From NCBI GenBank assembly GCA_023417065.1, contig JAEZGH010000205.1, forward strand, positions 1-44,355: DNA of 44,355 bases. Direction: 5' to 3'. A program made the position numbers and the translations under genes. Below the pieces are notes generated by a model. It was not told the origin of the DNA, did not search any database, and saw nothing but the letters and a program-made list of their open reading frames with translations. The stretch comes from Bacteroidota bacterium (GTDB taxonomy: Bacteria; Bacteroidota; Bacteroidia; Cytophagales; Cyclobacteriaceae). Below, piece by piece: positions 1-8,505 of the stretch. The first letter of the stretch is position 1; every line of letters starts with the position of its first letter.

Positions 1-248
1 CGTTTCACCTGAAAGCCCTGAAGTGTCTTAAAGCGGCAAAAGATATCCTTAACCGTGCGCCCCATTACGTGGTGGATGCCGGGCGTTCCATTTGCAGACG
101 GCGGTCCTTCGAAAAATGTAAATGTGGGCGATCCTTCTCTGGCCGAAACCGATTGTTCAAAGACTTCATTGGTATTCCAGAATCGAAGAATCTCCTCAGC
201 CAACTTTGCGTAATTCAGTTCCTTGTATTCGTTGTACTTGCGGGCCAT
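1..248 (-). CDS. ileS: Isoleucyl-tRNA synthetase, N-terminal part (cut by window edge)
   Basis: Reading the minus strand from the ATG at 248 gives 82 complete codons and runs off the window. IleRS charges tRNA-Ile in the cytoplasm. The visible part is the start of the class I catalytic domain: residues 43-60 read FTFFEGPPSANGTPGIHH, the ATP-binding block with the HIGH-type signature (GIHH at 57-60), followed by GRTVKDIFCRFKTLQGF, which is typical of IleRS rather than ValRS or LeuRS. An AGGA lies about 9 bases before the ATG. The rest of the gene, including the KMSKS motif and editing domain, lies outside the window. Identity is confident; completeness cannot be judged. Confidence 0.95.
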   Translation of the reverse strand, partial: MARKYNEYKELNYAKLAEEILRFWNTNEVFEQSVSAREGSPTFTFFEGPPSANGTPGIHHVMGRTVKDIFCRFKTLQGFQVK

Positions 249-283
249 AAAATATTCCTGCGCTGATTTCAAAATTTAAGTCC

Positions 284-291
284 GCAAGATA
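284..291 (-). promoter_or_regulatory. Possible -7 box of ileS (TATCTTGC)
   Basis: TATCTTGC on the minus strand, 35 bases before the ileS ATG. It resembles the Bacteroidota -7 consensus TAnnTTTG but is one T short. The same octamer lies upstream of the dehydrogenase gene at 33694-34968. No good -33 TTTG is seen. Confidence 0.3.
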
Positions 292-358
292 GCAGGATTA
301 CCAGAATTCCGGCGTCCCGGCAATTACAGAATTGAACCACCGGTATAGAAAACGGTCC

Positions 359-2791
359 TTATTCCGCCGATGAATGACGGTTGTGAATAGTGATGCGATT
401 CAGGTCGATCTCTTCGTCCTCGCTCTCGCCGTAAAACGACGATTCGAATTCGTCAATCAGCAGATGCTCACCTTTTTTCTTCTTCGGCCTGTCGAAGGTC
501 ATAATCAGCGCCGGCAGCAGGATAAGGTTGGTAAACATACTGATGACTAGCGTGATCGATGTCAGCAGCCCGAGAGCGATTGTACCACCGAATGACGAGA
601 AGGTAAATATGATGAACCCGGCAAAGAGCACAATGGACGTGTAGATGATACTCTTCCCTGTTTCCAGTATGCTCTCGCTTACGGCCACAGGTATGAAGAA
701 ATTGTTCGATAGAATTTCCTGCCGGTATTTCGCGAGGAAGCGGATAGAGTTGTCTACCGAAATACCGAAAGTAATGCTGAAGATCAGCGCCGTACTTGCT
801 TTCAAGGGAATATCGAAGAATCCCATCAGTCCGGCCGTTATCATCAGGGCGAGCAGGTTCGGTACGAGTGAGATCACGATCATCCGGACGTTGGCAAAAA
901 GAACTGCCATGGAAAGCGTAATCAGGATAAAGGCGAGGAGCAAACTCTCCCGGAGGTTGTCAATCAGAAATTTGTTACCCTTGATAAATATTTTGGTCGA
1001 TCCCGTAACATAGCTTCGGATCGAGTCCTTTTCAGTGGATGTGAAGATTTGACGCATCTTTGGTTCGATGGCATAGTTAACCAGCGAATCCATGCGTTCG
1101 GAACCGATATCCGCGATCTGGCTGGAGATCCGCATGCGGGTAAAGGTCGTGTCTACGAATGACCTGAAAAGCCCGCTGTTGTCGGTCTGGCCACGCATGT
1201 AGCGGAGGATGAATGCTCCCTCACTTTTCGACGGAAGATTGAACCGCTCGGGATTATTATTATAAAATGCCTGCTTGGATGCTTTTACGAAACTCAGGAT
1301 TGATACCGGCTTAGAAACCATTGGAAGCGAATCGAGGAACGACTCAAATTCTTCGATTTTCGCGAGGTTGTCGACATCCAGCACTGGGCGGCGTTTCTTG
1401 GTTTTGAACTCCACCACCACTTCCAGCGGCATAATCCCACTGAAATTGCTTTCGAAGAAGTGGAGGTCGCGCTTCACCTGGCTTTCTTCCGGAACATCAT
1501 CTACCATGAACGACAGCGACCGCAGCTGCCATATTCCGAGGCATGATAATACCGCCATAGCAATCGACACAAAGTAAATCAGGCCTCGCTGGCGATGTAC
1601 CAGCAGATCGATAAACCGTAAAAAGGCCTGCATTCGGGGGAATGACAGGTGTCGTAGGTGTTTCTCCGATGGCGTGGGCAACCAGGAAAAGACCACCGGG
1701 ATCATCACCAGGCTCACCAGGAAGAGGACCATGATGTTGATACCTGCGACAATACCGAATTCACGAAGGATCAGAATGTCGGTGGCCAGGAGCGTAAGAA
1801 ACCCGATTGCTACCGTAAGGTTTGTGAGGAATGTTGCCAGTCCCATCTTCTGAACAACGACGTTAATTGCTTTCAGCTTGTCTTTCGTCTTGGCAAACTC
1901 CAGGTGGTATTTATTCAGCAGGTAAATGGCGTTTGTTATGCCGAGCGTTACGATGACCGGAGGGATCAGTCCGCTTAGGAGAGTAATCTTAAATCCGAAC
2001 AGTTTTATGGTTCCGAGTGTCCAGACAACGACGATTCCAATGATGATCATGGAAAATAAAACGGCGCGGAACGACCGGAAGAAGACGAACATGATCAATC
2101 CGGTTACGAGCGCCGATGCATAGAGAAAGATTCCCATCTCTTTGCGGACTGAATTTGCTACTACGGTGCGGATGAACGGCAGGCCGGCATAGCGCAGTGT
2201 GATTCCGGTAGATTCCTCAAAACGTTTTCCGGCTTCAAGCATTCGTTCAGTCATCGCTTCACGGCGCGATGAATTCATGACCTCTTTCTGAATGGACACC
2301 AGCATCATTGTGGCGCCGTTGGAAGAGTTCACCAGCTGGTCCATGTAAATCCGCTGATCGCGGGTGAGTGCCAGCAGGCTATCCAGTGATTCCTGTGAGG
2401 GGATTTCCTCCGGAAATATCTTGGCGAGGTAAAACTTGCGTTCAGCAGTATCCTTGAGGATCATTTTCAGGACGGGGATCGAGATAACCTCGTTCACTCC
2501 TTCGATGTCGCGAAGTTCCTTTGACAGGGTGCGAAACGCTTCGAAGTTCTTAAGTTGATATACTGCGCTGTCGCGGAGGCCGATGGCGATGATGTTACCG
2601 TCTTCTCCAAACTGTTCGCGGAATTTGGTCAGCATGACCATGTCCGGATCTTTGAGGGGTACGGTGCGCGCGAAATCGTAGCTCATTTCTACCTGCGCGG
2701 CCTTCCATCCCATAAAGACGGTTACAATGCCGATCAGTACGATAAAGGTCACCCGAAAACGTATGATGATCTCCGCTACTCTATTCCACAT
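359..2791 (-). CDS. RND superfamily exporter, MMPL/HAE3 type
   Basis: An 810-residue inner-membrane protein with the two-fold RND layout: a TM helix at about 10-28, a periplasmic domain at about 30-215, TM helices at about 218-380, a TM helix near 400, a second periplasmic domain, and a C-terminal TM bundle at about 620-765. It ends in a charged tail (KKKKGE, then many Asp/Glu). HAE3/MMPL proteins (hopanoid and lipid exporters among them) work without an obligatory periplasmic adaptor; the substrate here cannot be told. The second half keeps an Asp in the proton-relay helix (FGISVDNSI, Asp680), while the matching place in the first half reads GITNAI (Thr286-Asn287). It stands alone, with a -7-like box 33 bases before the start. 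Confidence 0.88.
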   Translation of the reverse strand: MWNRVAEIIIRFRVTFIVLIGIVTVFMGWKAAQVEMSYDFARTVPLKDPDMVMLTKFREQFGEDGNIIAIGLRDSAVYQLKNFEAFRTLSKELRDIEGVNEVISIPVLKMILKDTAERKFYLAKIFPEEIPSQESLDSLLALTRDQRIYMDQLVNSSNGATMMLVSIQKEVMNSSRREAMTERMLEAGKRFEESTGITLRYAGLPFIRTVVANSVRKEMGIFLYASALVTGLIMFVFFRSFRAVLFSMIIIGIVVVWTLGTIKLFGFKITLLSGLIPPVIVTLGITNAIYLLNKYHLEFAKTKDKLKAINVVVQKMGLATFLTNLTVAIGFLTLLATDILILREFGIVAGINIMVLFLVSLVMIPVVFSWLPTPSEKHLRHLSFPRMQAFLRFIDLLVHRQRGLIYFVSIAMAVLSCLGIWQLRSLSFMVDDVPEESQVKRDLHFFESNFSGIMPLEVVVEFKTKKRRPVLDVDNLAKIEEFESFLDSLPMVSKPVSILSFVKASKQAFYNNNPERFNLPSKSEGAFILRYMRGQTDNSGLFRSFVDTTFTRMRISSQIADIGSERMDSLVNYAIEPKMRQIFTSTEKDSIRSYVTGSTKIFIKGNKFLIDNLRESLLLAFILITLSMAVLFANVRMIVISLVPNLLALMITAGLMGFFDIPLKASTALIFSITFGISVDNSIRFLAKYRQEILSNNFFIPVAVSESILETGKSIIYTSIVLFAGFIIFTFSSFGGTIALGLLTSITLVISMFTNLILLPALIMTFDRPKKKKGEHLLIDEFESSFYGESEDEEIDLNRITIHNRHSSAE

Positions 2792-2824
2792 AATTTCGCG
2801 CTGCTACGGTGTTTTAAAAGAGGC

Positions 2825-2832
2825 CAAAGCTA
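2825..2832 (-). promoter_or_regulatory. -7 box (TAGCTTTG) for the RND exporter gene
   Basis: TAGCTTTG on the minus strand, 33 bases before the ATG at 2791, matches the Bacteroidota TAnnTTTG consensus exactly. A -33 TTTG at the usual 17-23 base spacing is not evident. Confidence 0.4.
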
Positions 2833-2953
2833 AACATTTTTGGGTTGTTTCCCCTCCATTTTTTGTGTTCGAACGGCGGTTTTGGGAGGCGTGTATGATG
2901 TCACCTGAAATTTGTTATTTCAGCATTTATCACGCAAAAGGTTTCATGAAAAA

Positions 2954-4288
2954 TCAGAGGCTGATGCCCTTCATCTTTCTGTAGAGCGACAACGCATGCC
3001 GGTCAGTTAACCCGGAAACATAGTCCAGGATGGCCCGCATAACGCCGTAAAGCGTCTCGGACTGTTCGATTCTGAACCGGGTCTCAGGAGGCAGCAGCAG
3101 CGCGGTGTTCTGATACTTGCGCGGAATGGACGCCTTCTTGCCATTCGCTTCAAACGAGTATTGAGCTGCCGTTACGAATTCGTGAAGCAGTCCAGGAAGG
3201 ACTTCATGTCCGGATGCCTCAATCTCGATCACGTGCCGCGCGCGGTATATGCGTGTCACAGACACGGCGGATATCTGGTCAAGGACTGTTTTCGATGCAC
3301 AGCTGTCAGTAAGGGCCGCGTCAAATGATCCGTTGAGAATCTGTTGCTCGTGGTCGAGAAACACCTCCGTGCATTGATCCACCAATTTGTTTATTGCCAT
3401 TGCACGCAGGACGGCGACCTTTTCATTGGGATCCCGGATGAGGTCCAGCTTGCCAGGCTTGTAATCGTCCTTCAGTATCCCCGCAAGGAGGTCCACGGTT
3501 TCATTCAGCGTAATGAGCTCAAGCCGGCACGCATCCTCAAGATCGATAACGTTGTAGCAGATATCGTCGGCAGCTTCGACCAGCAAAGCAAGGGGATGGC
3601 GGTGCCAGCAATAGTCATCTACTGCAGATAATCCCAGGCGAGTGGCCATCTCGCGGAACGACTCCTTCTCCGAATCAAAAAAGCCATATTTCTTCTGGCT
3701 TTTCCGCCCGGGGTCACGCGCCTTCAGTACCGATGCGCACGGATACTTGGTAAACGCTCCCAGAGTAGCGTATGTCAAATGCAAGCCATATGCGTGCGAG
3801 TTCAGAATTCTGAACCCCTGAGCGTTGCCCTCAAATTTGGTTAGGTCGGCCCATTCGCTTTCGGTAAACGCAGGCCGGAGCGATTTTCCAAACGCGGTCT
3901 GGCTGAAAAAGTCGGATAGAGCATCTTCGCCCGCGTGGCCAAATGGAGGGTTGCCCACATCATGGGCGAGCGATGCTGCTGCCGTAACGGCCCCAAAATC
4001 AAACATGGAAAGCTCCGCTGAAAGGTCCGGGTTGCGTTCAACGACGACTTCACCAACCCTTCTTCCGAGGCTTCGTCCCACACTCGACACCTCCAGACTA
4101 TGCGTAAGTCGTGTGTGCACGAAATCGTGTTCCGGCAGCGGGTGTACCTGAGTTTTATCCTGAAGTTTTCGGAATGGATGTGAAAATATGATCCTGTCGA
4201 AATCCTGCTCAAATGCACTTCGCGATGATGCCGTATGCTGTTGATTCTTGCCGTGGCGTGCCGCGGAAAGTAGCTGTCTCCAATTCAT
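2954..4288 (-). CDS. dgt: dGTPase / deoxynucleoside triphosphate triphosphohydrolase
   Basis: A 444-residue HD-domain enzyme that hydrolyses dNTPs to the deoxynucleoside and triphosphate, helping to set the dNTP pool. The N-terminus has the family blocks SAFEQDFDRIIFSHPFRKLQDKTQV and VHTRLTHSLEV (metal-binding His), followed by SLAHDVGNPPFGHAGE with the HD pair. I use the ATG at 4288 (MNWRQLL) rather than an in-frame GTG five codons upstream, because MNWRQLLS is the usual start of this family. It lies 24 bases after the MtfA-like gene on the same strand and is probably co-transcribed with it and glyS. Length and motifs are complete. Confidence 0.93.
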   Translation of the reverse strand: MNWRQLLSAARHGKNQQHTASSRSAFEQDFDRIIFSHPFRKLQDKTQVHPLPEHDFVHTRLTHSLEVSSVGRSLGRRVGEVVVERNPDLSAELSMFDFGAVTAAASLAHDVGNPPFGHAGEDALSDFFSQTAFGKSLRPAFTESEWADLTKFEGNAQGFRILNSHAYGLHLTYATLGAFTKYPCASVLKARDPGRKSQKKYGFFDSEKESFREMATRLGLSAVDDYCWHRHPLALLVEAADDICYNVIDLEDACRLELITLNETVDLLAGILKDDYKPGKLDLIRDPNEKVAVLRAMAINKLVDQCTEVFLDHEQQILNGSFDAALTDSCASKTVLDQISAVSVTRIYRARHVIEIEASGHEVLPGLLHEFVTAAQYSFEANGKKASIPRKYQNTALLLPPETRFRIEQSETLYGVMRAILDYVSGLTDRHALSLYRKMKGISL

Positions 4289-4312
4289 GGCCGCAATATA
4301 CACGGCACCGGC

Positions 4313-5119
4313 TTATCCGCCAGTAAGTTCTATCGGATCCTGGTTGAGTAGTCGGGATAAGATGCGGTACAGATCAGGAAGTGTTTCCCGCAAAGCCCGT
4401 GGGCGTTCAAAAAAGTTCTCGACGGCGACACTGAAGAACTCGTGCGTGTCGGTGCACGCATATGGGCGGATGAACTCGCGGTGTGCGGTATCCGGGCTGT
4501 TGCAAAAGAAATGCGCGTAGTTGTCGAGTTCGTCCATGAGGGCATTGTCAAAAAAATTGTACTCGTCGTTTCGAATAATGTTTTCGAGCCTTAGGGCGTG
4601 CGCCATCTCATGGAGGCCAAGGTTGAAATGGTCGTGGGTGTTGATATATCCGTCGATGAAGCTCTGCCAGGAAAGTACGATTATGCCAAAGCGCGGATTC
4701 ACTTCACCCTTGTGATACCTCTTCGTGATCGAAGAGTAATAGTCGTTGGGATAAACCAGAATCTTGTTGAAATGAGCGAAGGTGACATCAGGTAGCCCGA
4801 ATGTGAGCTGTACTGCTGATGCCGAGATCAGCACCTTGGCTTCAATGGTAACTTCGGAAACGCCCCGGGGAATGAACCTTTTTGCGTAAAGGAATTTTAC
4901 CAGCTTTCGCTCAAAGCGCTTTCGGTTTTCTGCATTGAGCTTGCCGTAAAAAGGGAAATATTTCAAGAGGATCTGCCTGAACTTCCGCGGGACGGGCAGC
5001 ACACGGGTTTTTACCGGTGCTGCTTTCCTGTCGGCGGTAATGGCAACTTCCTTTATGCTTCCATAGTTGACGTAAACTAACAGAGCTCCAATGACGACAA
5101 CGGCGACGAATCCGAACAT
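4313..5119 (-). CDS. MtfA-like zinc metallopeptidase (M90 family)
   Basis: A 268-residue protein with one N-terminal membrane anchor (residues 2-17) and a soluble domain. The zinc site HEMAH (His170, Glu171, His174) is followed by a downstream acidic block DTHEFFSVAVENFFERP, which in MtfA supplies the third ligand. E. coli MtfA is a peptidase that also binds the Mlc repressor; the Bacteroidota relatives are poorly characterised and their substrate is unknown. The gene starts immediately after the glyS stop codon (no gap) and precedes the dGTPase gene by 24 bases, so an operon is likely. Confidence 0.85.
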   Translation of the reverse strand: MFGFVAVVVIGALLVYVNYGSIKEVAITADRKAAPVKTRVLPVPRKFRQILLKYFPFYGKLNAENRKRFERKLVKFLYAKRFIPRGVSEVTIEAKVLISASAVQLTFGLPDVTFAHFNKILVYPNDYYSSITKRYHKGEVNPRFGIIVLSWQSFIDGYINTHDHFNLGLHEMAHALRLENIIRNDEYNFFDNALMDELDNYAHFFCNSPDTAHREFIRPYACTDTHEFFSVAVENFFERPRALRETLPDLYRILSRLLNQDPIELTGG

Positions 5120-6664
5120 TTAGATCTTTCGCAGAATATTATTGATGGAGCAGGCTTCCACCAGGCGTGACCTCAGGTCAGCAATACGAATGCGTTCCTG
5201 CTTCATGGTGTCGCGATCACGGATGGTAACAGTTTCATCCTGCAACGTCTGATGGTCGATCGTAACACAGTACGGCGTTCCGATGGCATCCTGTCTTCTG
5301 TAACGACGTCCAATGGCGTCCTTGTCTTCGTAGAAGCAGCGGAGGTCATACTTGAGATCATTCATCACCGCCTGAGCTTTCTCCGGCAGTCCGTCTTTCT
5401 TCACCAAAGGCAGGATTGCAACCTTGTTGGGTGCGAGTGGGGCGGGGATGCTGAGGACTACGCGTTCCGTACCGTCCTCCAGTTTTTCTTCCTTATACGA
5501 TTTTGATAAAACTGCCAGGAAGCAGCGGTCCAGACCGATGGACGTCTCAACAACGTAAGGGATGTAGCTCTGGTTGTCTTCGGCGTCAAAGTACTGCAGC
5601 TTCTTGCCGGAATACTTCTCATGATTCTTAAGGTCGAAATCTGTACGCGAGTGGATTCCTTCCAGTTCTTTGAATCCCATAGGGAAATTGAACTGGATAT
5701 CGCACGCTGCGTTTGCGTAGTGGGCAAGGTTAAGGTGGTCGTGGAAGCGATAGTTGTCATCACCCAGTCCAAGTGCCTTGTGCCACTTCATACGCTTTTC
5801 CTTCCAGAATTCGTACCACTTCATTTCTTCACCGGGCTTGATGAAGAACTGCATTTCCATCTGTTCAAACTCGCGCATCCGGAAGATGAACTGACGCGCT
5901 ACGATTTCATTCCGGAAAGCTTTTCCGATCTGTGCAATACCAAATGGTATTTTCATCCGACCCGTCTTTTGCACATTCAGGAAGTTCACGAAAATACCTT
6001 GTGCAGTTTCGGGACGTAAGTATATTTTGTTTGCCTCGTCGGCGAGTGAACCTATCTCTGTTGAGAACATCAGGTTAAACTGACGAACATCGGTCCAGTT
6101 GCGCGAACCTGAGATGGGGTCAGTGATTTCAAGGTCTTCGATGATTTGCTTCATCGCCGGCATATTGCCTGAACCCATTGCGTCTTTCAGTCGCGCATTG
6201 GTATCAACTATCTTTTTCTGATATTCAAGAACACGTGGATTGGTAGCGGTGAACTTCTCGCGGTCGAAGGATTCTCCGAAGCGTTTGGCAGCCTTCTCAA
6301 CTTCCTTGTTAATCTTCTCCTCCATTTTAGCGATGGCATCTTCGATCAGCACATCCGCGCGGTAGCGCTTTTTGGAATCCTTGTTGTCGATCATCGGATC
6401 GTTGAATGCGTCGACGTGACCAGAAGCTTTCCAGGTTGTGGGATGCATAAAGATTGCAGCATCAATACCTACGATGTTATCATGAAGCAGCGTCATGAAC
6501 TTCCACCAGTAGTCCTTGATATTATTCTTCAGCTCAGCGCCATTCTGGCCGTAATCGTAGACGGCACTAAGTCCGTCATAGATTTCACTTGAAGGAAAAA
6601 TAAACCCATACTCCTTGGCATGGGAGATAACATTTTTGAAAAGGTTGTCTTCTTGAATCGCCAT
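5120..6664 (-). CDS. glyS: Glycyl-tRNA synthetase, alpha2 homodimeric type
   Basis: A 514-residue class II synthetase that charges tRNA-Gly. It is the single-chain archaeal/eukaryotic-like form, not the bacterial alpha2beta2 GlyQ/GlyS. Diagnostic pieces are YGFIFPSSEIYDGLSAVYDYG near the start, NLMFSTEIG and LRPETAQGIFVNF, motif 2 RNEIVARQFIFRMREFEQME, motif 3 around ETSIGLDRC, and the C-terminal anticodon-binding domain (APNKVAILPLVKKDGL; DAIGTPYCVTID). The ATG at 6664 is chosen over an in-frame TTG three codons earlier. The MtfA-like gene abuts its stop codon. Upstream, a TATCTTTG box lies only six bases before the ATG, so the transcript may be nearly leaderless. Confidence 0.95.
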   Translation of the reverse strand: MAIQEDNLFKNVISHAKEYGFIFPSSEIYDGLSAVYDYGQNGAELKNNIKDYWWKFMTLLHDNIVGIDAAIFMHPTTWKASGHVDAFNDPMIDNKDSKKRYRADVLIEDAIAKMEEKINKEVEKAAKRFGESFDREKFTATNPRVLEYQKKIVDTNARLKDAMGSGNMPAMKQIIEDLEITDPISGSRNWTDVRQFNLMFSTEIGSLADEANKIYLRPETAQGIFVNFLNVQKTGRMKIPFGIAQIGKAFRNEIVARQFIFRMREFEQMEMQFFIKPGEEMKWYEFWKEKRMKWHKALGLGDDNYRFHDHLNLAHYANAACDIQFNFPMGFKELEGIHSRTDFDLKNHEKYSGKKLQYFDAEDNQSYIPYVVETSIGLDRCFLAVLSKSYKEEKLEDGTERVVLSIPAPLAPNKVAILPLVKKDGLPEKAQAVMNDLKYDLRCFYEDKDAIGRRYRRQDAIGTPYCVTIDHQTLQDETVTIRDRDTMKQERIRIADLRSRLVEACSINNILRKI

Positions 6665-6670
6665 AGACGG

Positions 6671-6678
6671 CAAAGATA
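6671..6678 (-). promoter_or_regulatory. -7 box (TATCTTTG) directly before glyS
   Basis: TATCTTTG on the minus strand, separated from the glyS ATG by six bases. A TTG lies 15 bases further upstream, somewhat short for a -33 element. If used, transcription would begin at or next to the start codon. Confidence 0.4.
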
Positions 6679-6770
6679 ATATTCGCTACCGCTCAACAGC
6701 CGATCCGTCGGAATTTTTTAAGTTCCAATTAACTTAATGACTGTTAGGTTGTTGCGAAATATCCTAACTT

Positions 6771-8060
6771 TCAGACTTGGGTGCGGATCGGGAGCTTGAC
6801 GATAAAGGTAGACCCGATCCCCGGGTTCGACTCGAGCTGAATAGATCCGGAAAGCTTCATCAGCGCCTCTTTTACTATATAGAGTCCCAGGCCTGATCCT
6901 TTAGACTGCTCGTTGGCCCGGAAGAACATTTCAAAGATGCGTGTGTGATACTCGCGTGCTATACCCTGGCCGTTATCTTCCACCTTCAGATAGAACACCT
7001 TGTCTTTGGCCTCACAGCTCAGACGGATAAACGGCCGCTCTTTCTTCTGATCGTGGTAGCGGATGGCATTCGACATCAGGTTCGAGATAATGACTTTCAG
7101 GCGGTTCTTGTCAGATGAAATAGTGATCTCTTCCGGGATGTCGATTTCAAACGTGATGTTCTGAGCATCGGGAGAGAACTTGAGGCTTTCCCAGACTTCT
7201 TCAGCGAGGTCAACCAGCTTGACTTCTTCATGATTGATGGCTAGCCTGTTGTTGCGGCTGTAATCGGTAATGTCTTTAATGAAGTTGTCGAGCGAGTTAA
7301 CGCGATCTTTCATCATGCCGAGGTATTTTTTCTGTTCCTCGGGGCTCTCAGTGTTATTAATGATATTGATCAGCCCCATGATCGACGTAAGCGGCGCGCG
7401 CAGGTCGTGGGAGGTGCTGTATACAAAGCGATCAAGCTCGGTGTTGGTCTTGTTTAATTGCTCGTTTCGCTCTTCCAGCTGCAGCGAGTTGTAATGGTTG
7501 AGGTCGATAAGCAGATACACACCCATCGCTGTGGCGGGCAATGCAATCGAGAAATTGATCACCATGTTGAAGAGGACCATATCCTCGTCATAACTCCTTC
7601 GCGGGATAAAAGGGATATCACCGATACATGCAAGGATGAACAGGAGGTAAGTGAGAATTGAAAAAAAGATCGAGGCGAGTCGTTCCTGATATGGGAAGAC
7701 GGCAAAGGCAGCGACGGCATTAGCAACAAAGAACACCATTGTACCTGTAGCCCGAGATTCCGATGCGGCAAAAAGATACACTGCCAGGTTGATGGTCGGC
7801 AGCAGTACAAAATTGGCCTTTCTATGGTTACCTGTTCGATGGAGGTAGATCGAATATGCCAGCGCCGTTGCTGTTATAATATGATAAGCAATGACATTGT
7901 AGCTGCCCATTGATACATGCGTCGTGATGTAGATCGAGCAAACCAGAATGCCTACCAGAGCGATTGATCCTGAAAGGATGGCCTGTTTGTATTCTCCGTA
8001 AGACGACACAAACCTATTTTCACCAATAATCAGGTTGCGGAAGAATTTGCGTATAGACAT
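6771..8060 (-). CDS. Membrane sensor histidine kinase
   Basis: A 429-residue protein with about six TM helices in residues 25-190, no large extracytoplasmic domain, then a short coiled stretch and a HisKA/HATPase_c kinase core. The H box reads STSHDLRAPL (His218 is the likely phospho-acceptor). The N box (SNLMSNAIRYH), G1 (DNGQGI), F box (FEMFFRA) and G2 (GSGLGLYIV) are all present, so the kinase should be active. There is no response regulator next to it, so its partner is elsewhere (orphan kinase). The ATG at 8060 is preferred to a TTG six codons upstream. The stimulus is unknown; the membrane domain itself may be the sensor. Confidence 0.92.
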   Translation of the reverse strand: MSIRKFFRNLIIGENRFVSSYGEYKQAILSGSIALVGILVCSIYITTHVSMGSYNVIAYHIITATALAYSIYLHRTGNHRKANFVLLPTINLAVYLFAASESRATGTMVFFVANAVAAFAVFPYQERLASIFFSILTYLLFILACIGDIPFIPRRSYDEDMVLFNMVINFSIALPATAMGVYLLIDLNHYNSLQLEERNEQLNKTNTELDRFVYSTSHDLRAPLTSIMGLINIINNTESPEEQKKYLGMMKDRVNSLDNFIKDITDYSRNNRLAINHEEVKLVDLAEEVWESLKFSPDAQNITFEIDIPEEITISSDKNRLKVIISNLMSNAIRYHDQKKERPFIRLSCEAKDKVFYLKVEDNGQGIAREYHTRIFEMFFRANEQSKGSGLGLYIVKEALMKLSGSIQLESNPGIGSTFIVKLPIRTQV

Positions 8061-8075
8061 GAACAAACTTTGGAT

Positions 8076-8083
8076 CAAAAATA
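8076..8083 (-). promoter_or_regulatory. Possible -7 box (TATTTTTG) of the histidine kinase gene
   Basis: TATTTTTG on the minus strand, 15 bases before the ATG at 8060, fits TAnnTTTG. No clear -33 element is seen, and the leader would be very short. Confidence 0.3.
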
Positions 8084-8184
8084 TAGGGAAGGGAGCGGCC
8101 GGGTGATGGATAACGGCTTCGGATTCTATATATGCAAGTTTTCCCCAACAAACGAATCCTGATCGTTCGCTTGAAGCGGCGTCG

Positions 8185-8217
8185 AAATATTCGTTTTTGA
8201 GCTGATTTCGAATATTT
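8185..8217. repeat. 9-bp perfect inverted repeat, AT-rich
   Basis: AAATATTCG at 8185-8193 and CGAATATTT at 8209-8217 with a 15-base spacer, inside the 445-base gap. On the plus strand the right arm runs into TTC. It could be a weak hairpin or a protein-binding site; no function can be assigned. Confidence 0.4.
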
Positions 8218-8505
8218 TTCTGGTCAAAGTGCGGCTTCTCCCGTTCCCCGGCAGTTGGTCCGGAAAAATCAGCCTTCCGTCCAATAAGGCTCCTGAGATC
8301 AATATTTTCTTTTGCCGTTTCCCGGAATTCGATACGACCGTAGTGGTAACTGTCTGAAACAAACCACAGAATTACAATCGGCAGGTTGAACGGTCAGATA
8401 CCGCAGATGTAAAGATGTTTTTGAAAAATCGGAGGTCGCGTTGCACCGACACGCCGGCTTCATGTAAGAAAAACCGGACGGATCATTCGATTGCATGTCG
8501 ATAGG

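Larger units (their letters stand above)
8061..8505. other. Intergenic region without a recognisable gene
   Basis: About 445 bases between the histidine kinase start and the mazG stop. Short open frames on the minus strand (78 and 65 codons) have no recognisable domain and Arg/Ser/Thr-rich, gene-unlike composition. The only structure I see is the inverted repeat at 8185-8217. Confidence 0.5.

Noticed and set aside
69..266. 65-codon plus-strand frame at the left end
   Set aside because: It lies opposite the clear ileS N-terminus and has no domain-like pattern.
8126..8496. Two minus-strand frames (78 and 65 codons) in the gap before mazG
   Set aside because: Overlapping each other, with no recognisable motif and composition unlike neighbouring genes.
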